Shown: one piece after another, positions 5,916 through 9,250 of the stretch | Position numbering within the stretch: position 1 is the first letter of the stretch | Layout of the letters: each line of letters starts with the position of its first letter | DNA from: Pseudomonadota bacterium | GTDB taxonomy: Bacteria > Pseudomonadota > Gammaproteobacteria > Pseudomonadales > Oleiphilaceae | Assembly (NCBI GenBank): GCA_023430625.1 | Contig: JAEZAA010000226.1 | Location: 1 to 9,250 of the forward strand | Direction: 5' to 3' | Length of the DNA stretch: 9,250 bases | Notes under the pieces: generated by a model | Database searches by the model: none | Told to the model about the DNA's origin: nothing | What the model saw: only the letters and a program-made list of their open reading frames with translations | Position numbers and translations under genes: made by a program

Positions 5916-7721
5916 TTATACCAGCGACTGCCGCCCCGGCCTGGACTGCCATTTATGAAAAACTCCCTTAAGAGTGCCGACCAATTCCAGCTCATGAAAA
6001 CTATTCAGCGGCACGGTGCAGGCGAACAGTTCGTTTAGCACCGAGCCAAACAGAAACAGGTCGCCCTCGCCCAGAAAATGATCTTCCTGCAGGGTGATGC
6101 GGATTTTAACGCCGCGCCATAAAGCGCCTTGCAACAGGCGGTTGACCGGCTCCACCTCAACCTTGGTCAGGGCATCCCGTTTCAGCCTGGATGCCTGTGA
6201 GTGCTGCCGGTCGTAATGCCCCCGCACATCGAGCGCGGCCATCAGGCTGCGCAGCGCAGAGATATCCGCCAGGGTTCGATAATTCTGAGACAGATACGTC
6301 AATACCTGCCACAAGGGCCGGATGTCCTGCACCGGAAACAGGCAAGGCGTCACGGCGGATATGTTGCGAAACTCCACATACTCCGGCGTATCCGCCTGCG
6401 CCTGATCGACATCCCCCAATGCCAGCTCAACCGCCAGCGCCCGGTTGGTGCAAGTCAGGCGCGTTGAGACAGTCTCCCGTTGTGGCCAAGCCGGATCGCC
6501 ATTCGTCGCGCTGAGCCCACCCTGGTCGAGAAACGACAGATAAACATCGTAGCCGTAATGGGAAATAACCGAAGGCTTGAGCTTCTGCCAGAACAGGCGC
6601 GTTGCTTCCTCACTACCTTGGCGGTAAAAAGCAAAGGAGTCGTAGGAAAAATAGGAGCGCTGCTGACGATCGCGGTGGCCCCAGGCACTCACCTGATCGA
6701 CGGAATATATGTCGTAGTGGTCGCGAGGTTGCCCCTCGGGAATCAGGCGATACTCATGCTGGCGATGATCCACCTCCAGCGGGCGAGCCTCCCAGGAAAA
6801 CAGGTTGACCGCCGGTGTGCAGAAGAGTCGGATATTCTCCTGCTTGGGGGTCAGATACGCAGGAAGATCGGCGTTTAATGCCAGCTCGATTTCCAACTCC
6901 GAATGCTCGGCCAGTGCCGGTTGGGCGGCCATGGCGTCTTCCAGCGCCGCCAGCCCACACAGATCCACATACAGAAACTTTTCCGGATAACAGAAATACT
7001 CATGCAACAGGCGAAACCCGGAAAAGAGCTCTTGCTGGTGAGGCAGTAGCGCCTCTTTCTCGTCGAAGCCACCTGCGGTCAGCGTTAAGGCCCGACTGAG
7101 CGGCACCGCCACGCGATCCCCCTGCTCGGAGCGCAACCAGAGACGAATCTCCAATTTTTTGCTCAACAACATCCAGTACAAGCTGTAGGAAAGCTTCACG
7201 TCGCCATGCAGGTGCAGACGCAACTTATCCAATCCCATGCTGGCCCAATGACTCTGGCCCAGGGGACTCAAGCTCAACCGCAACAGCGTGGAGCGGGCCT
7301 GGCGAACCACCTCCAGCCCATCATATCGAATCGGGTATACATCGACAGGCGCGCACGTCCGGAATCGACACCGGGTTCCCTGCACCGGCCGCGATGCCAT
7401 GGAGGTCCCGCCGGGAATCTGTTGTCTCTGCGACAACGAGGGCAACGGCCGGAATTCCACCGTGGTCAGAGAAGGAACCGGACGCAGAACATGGGGCCAA
7501 AGCACCCGAAGCAAGCTGTGGGACAGCTCGGGGAACTCATCCTCAATGGTCTGGCGCAGACGCGCCCCTAGAAAGGCGAAGCCTTCCAGCAGGCGCTCAA
7601 CATCCGGATCCTGGGCCTCTGCGGACAGAAACGGCGCCAGCCGGGGGTGGTACTCGGCAAACTCCCGCCCCAGCTCCCGTAGCGATGAGAGTTCCTGGAG
7701 AAAATAGTCCTCGTATGTCAT
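5916..7721 (-). CDS. tssF: Type VI secretion baseplate subunit TssF
   Basis: TssF (ImpG/VasA, DUF879) is the large baseplate wedge protein, forming a TssF2-TssG heterotrimer that assembles with TssE and TssK. It has 601 residues, within the usual range of about 580-620. The N-terminus is typical (MTYEDYFLQELSSLRELGRE, then EFAEYHPRLAPFL, DPDVERLLEGFAFLGARLRQ and a DEFPELSHSLLRVLWPH stretch). The C-terminal block, residues about 550-585, has the expected FLGEGDLFLFGSVLNELFA and VPLNSFHELELVGT pattern. The ATG at 7721 has GAGG 5 bases upstream, and its ATGA overlaps the TGA of tssE, which indicates coupled translation. No frameshift or missing block is seen, so the gene appears intact. Confidence 0.96.
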   Translation of the reverse strand: MTYEDYFLQELSSLRELGREFAEYHPRLAPFLSAEAQDPDVERLLEGFAFLGARLRQTIEDEFPELSHSLLRVLWPHVLRPVPSLTTVEFRPLPSLSQRQQIPGGTSMASRPVQGTRCRFRTCAPVDVYPIRYDGLEVVRQARSTLLRLSLSPLGQSHWASMGLDKLRLHLHGDVKLSYSLYWMLLSKKLEIRLWLRSEQGDRVAVPLSRALTLTAGGFDEKEALLPHQQELFSGFRLLHEYFCYPEKFLYVDLCGLAALEDAMAAQPALAEHSELEIELALNADLPAYLTPKQENIRLFCTPAVNLFSWEARPLEVDHRQHEYRLIPEGQPRDHYDIYSVDQVSAWGHRDRQQRSYFSYDSFAFYRQGSEEATRLFWQKLKPSVISHYGYDVYLSFLDQGGLSATNGDPAWPQRETVSTRLTCTNRALAVELALGDVDQAQADTPEYVEFRNISAVTPCLFPVQDIRPLWQVLTYLSQNYRTLADISALRSLMAALDVRGHYDRQHSQASRLKRDALTKVEVEPVNRLLQGALWRGVKIRITLQEDHFLGEGDLFLFGSVLNELFACTVPLNSFHELELVGTLKGVFHKWQSRPGRQSLV

Positions 7722-8143
7722 GCCGGCCTCGGCACGTAAGCCTGCCCGGAGCCGGTCAGGATCGTGGAAAACACCAGCCGCCTTGGACCACCGCCGGGCA
7801 CCACGAACTCTGCCTGAATCCGCAACTTGACGACCAAGGGATCGGAGTTTGGATGATCGAAGCCAACCTCCACGTTGGTCAAACGATGCTCGTATGTCAG
7901 CAGGTAACTCTCAACGGCGCGCACGAGCTGCAGCAAGGCATCGGGAAACTCAAAGATCAGATCATTGAAGTCCGGCAGGCCAAAATCTGGCATATGCGCG
8001 AGACTTCCCTGACGCACATTCAACATGCGTTCGATATTCTGCCGAATCGAGTCCGCATAGGATTCTTCATCCAGATGACGACTGTAGGGCCCCTTCAACT
8101 GCCCTTGACTTACCCGACTCAATACACCTTGAGCACGCCTCAT
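7718..8143 (-). CDS. tssE: Type VI secretion baseplate subunit TssE (gp25-like)
   Basis: TssE belongs to the gpW/gp25 superfamily and links the TssFG wedge to the first ring of the TssBC sheath. The product has 141 residues from this start, normal for the family. Visible family features are the helical segment YADSIRQNIERMLNVRQGS, then MPDFGLPDFNDL (the conserved GL.D turn), and a C-terminal beta-rich half (KLRIQAEFVV, FSTILTGSG). Three in-frame ATGs are close together (8161, 8149, 8143). The last is chosen because AGGG lies 6 bases upstream of it, whereas the other two have purine tracts directly against the ATG. Starting at 8161 would add only six residues. The gene overlaps tssF by 4 bases (ATGA) and lies about 120 bp downstream of tssC. 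Confidence 0.93.
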   Translation of the reverse strand: MRRAQGVLSRVSQGQLKGPYSRHLDEESYADSIRQNIERMLNVRQGSLAHMPDFGLPDFNDLIFEFPDALLQLVRAVESYLLTYEHRLTNVEVGFDHPNSDPLVVKLRIQAEFVVPGGGPRRLVFSTILTGSGQAYVPRPA

Positions 8144-8213
8144 AGACATCCCTGGCTGCATTCCTGACTACAGAGGTGAACGCGAATCCATTAATCCGCC
8201 TGAAAGACAGACG

Positions 8214-8250
8214 GGAGGCGCCCGGAAAGTTTCCCATCCTGACGCGCCCC
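8214..8250 (-). other. Possible RNA hairpin in the tssC-tssE spacer
   Basis: Read on the minus strand, GGGGCGC (8250-8244) can pair with GCGCCTC (8221-8215) through one G-T wobble. The loop contains the self-complementary GGAAACTTTCC. It lies 16 bases after the tssC stop and has no following T run. It could stabilise the upstream sheath mRNA or attenuate read-through, which would fit the need for far more TssC than TssE, but that is inference. The 122-bp spacer holds no gene. Confidence 0.25.
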
Positions 8251-8265
8251 ACAATCACCTGCCTC

Positions 8266-9250
8266 TTAGGATTTTTCCAGCTTGCCGACCAGCGACAGCT
8301 CGAAATCGGCGCCCATGTACTTGAAGTGTGGCTTGATGGCCAGGCCGATACGATAGATGCCCGGCTGACCTTCCACGTCCTCCACCCGTACCCGCGCGGC
8401 TCGCAAGGGGCGCTGGCTTCGTACCATCGGACTCGGATTTTCCTGATCCGCGATATAGCCGTTGAGCCAGGTGTTGAGCTCGCGCTCAATATCGGTACGC
8501 TCCTTCCAACTGCCGAGATTTTCCCGCTGCAACACCTTGAGGTAGTGGGCGACCCGATTGACGATGAACATATAGGGCAACTGCGTGCTCAGGCGGTGAT
8601 TCAGCTCCTGCTGCTTGCCGCTCTCGTTGTTGCCGAACAGTTTCGCCTTCATTGCCGAGTTGGCTGAGAAGAACACAGCGTTGTCGCTGCCCTTGCGCAT
8701 GGTCAGCGGGATAAAGCCTTCTTCCGCCAGCTCATACTCGCGCCGGTCCGAAATCAGGATCTCGGTCGGAATCTTGGTCTCGATCTCGCCCATGGATTCA
8801 TAGAAATGCAGCGGTAGATCTTCGACAGCACCACCGCTCTTGGGACCGATCACATTCGGACACCAGCGGTACTTGGCAAAGCTGTCGGTCAGGCGGGAGG
8901 CGAAGGCAAACGCGGTGTTGCCCCACAGATAGTTGGCGTGGCTCGTCTCCACCGTTTCGCGGTACTCAAACGCCCGCACCGGGTTGTGCTCCGGATGATA
9001 GGGTTGGCGCAGCAGAAAACGTGGCATGGTGAGGCCAACGTATTTCGCGTCTTCGGATTCGCGGAAACTCTGCCACTTGGCATATTGCGGACCCTCGAAG
9101 ATGGAGTGCAGCTCCTTGAGGTTGGGCAACCCTTCGAATGAATCCAGCCCGAAGAACTGGGCACCAGCGGCGGCCACAAAGGGCGCATGGGACATGGCCG
9201 AAACCGCCGCGCAGTTCTGCAGCACCCGAATATCGACCGCATTGGGGCCG
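8266..9250 (-). CDS. tssC: Type VI secretion sheath large subunit TssC (C-terminal part, 5' end outside window)
   Basis: TssC (VipB/ImpD, EvpB) with TssB forms the cytoplasmic contractile sheath that propels the Hcp tube. The frame is open through the right edge, with 328 codons visible of a family length of about 490-500, so roughly the first 165 residues are missing. Internal V/M codons near 9225 are not starts. Family landmarks in order are NCAAVSAMSHAPFVAAAG, FFGLDSFEGLPNLKEL, KYVGLTMPRFLLRQPY, NYLWGNTAFAFASRLTDSF, EDLPLHFYESMGEIETKIPT, ELAEEGFIPLTMRKGSDNAV, LPYMFIVNRVAHYLKVLQRE, and the C-terminal strand region ending HFKYMGADFELSLVGKLEKS. The C-terminal part includes the handshake strands and the region read by ClpV in the assembled sheath. 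It is the first gene of the visible operon; tssB would be expected just upstream, outside the window. Confidence 0.96.
   Translation of the reverse strand, partial: GPNAVDIRVLQNCAAVSAMSHAPFVAAAGAQFFGLDSFEGLPNLKELHSIFEGPQYAKWQSFRESEDAKYVGLTMPRFLLRQPYHPEHNPVRAFEYRETVETSHANYLWGNTAFAFASRLTDSFAKYRWCPNVIGPKSGGAVEDLPLHFYESMGEIETKIPTEILISDRREYELAEEGFIPLTMRKGSDNAVFFSANSAMKAKLFGNNESGKQQELNHRLSTQLPYMFIVNRVAHYLKVLQRENLGSWKERTDIERELNTWLNGYIADQENPSPMVRSQRPLRAARVRVEDVEGQPGIYRIGLAIKPHFKYMGADFELSLVGKLEKS

Noticed and set aside
5884..5952. Longer TssG start at 5952 with a GGGAG upstream
   Set aside because: The 23 added codons include several A/T-ending codons not typical of the gene and encode no family-like sequence. 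It remains possible and would change only the N-terminus.
7394..8167. Plus-strand open frame of 257 codons opposite tssF/tssE
   Set aside because: It overlaps two well-supported T6SS genes on the other strand. The composition is proline- and arginine-rich, as expected of a shadow frame.
8245..8262. Sigma-54-like promoter (GGCAG...TTG) on the minus strand between tssC and tssE
   Set aside because: The GG element is present, but the -12 GC dinucleotide is TG at the required spacing, so the core consensus fails.

Overview
The window looks like chromosome of a moderately high-GC gammaproteobacterium, in the Pseudomonas/Oceanospirillales/Marinobacter range. The evidence is the dapC-yffB-dapD synteny with the long (338-residue) form of DapD, a SlyX protein with the typical PPPHY tail, and gamma-type T6SS sheath and baseplate proteins. 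This placement is an inference from protein style, not a taxonomic assignment.

Left part (1-3722, + strand): a lysine/diaminopimelate gene group. It holds the 3' part of dapC (the gene starts before the window), a YffB/Spx-like thiol reductase, dapD and dapE. DapD, DapC and DapE carry out three consecutive steps of the succinylase branch, from tetrahydrodipicolinate to LL-diaminopimelate, which feeds lysine and peptidoglycan synthesis. The group ends in a strong 12-bp-stem terminator with A and T runs on both sides. That terminator can also serve the gene converging from the other strand.

Middle (3723-4884): a minus-strand gene for an uncommon protein, with two predicted membrane helices followed by a C-terminal cold-shock domain. 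A spacer of about 300 bp with a candidate promoter for each direction separates it from slyX on the + strand. A 121-bp intergenic stretch with nested inverted repeats lies between slyX and the end of the next cluster.

Right part (4885-9250, - strand): the distal end of a type VI secretion cluster, transcribed right to left as tssC (5' end outside the window), tssE, tssF, tssG. TssC is the large contractile sheath subunit, and TssE, TssF and TssG form the baseplate wedge. tssE and tssF overlap by an ATGA. No hcp lies between tssC and tssE, and no tssH follows tssG, so the cluster ends at tssG in this direction.

I saw no rRNA, tRNA, IS element, transposase, CRISPR array or clearly undescribed multi-gene system. 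The least ordinary items are the membrane-anchored cold-shock-domain protein and several intergenic inverted or direct repeats.
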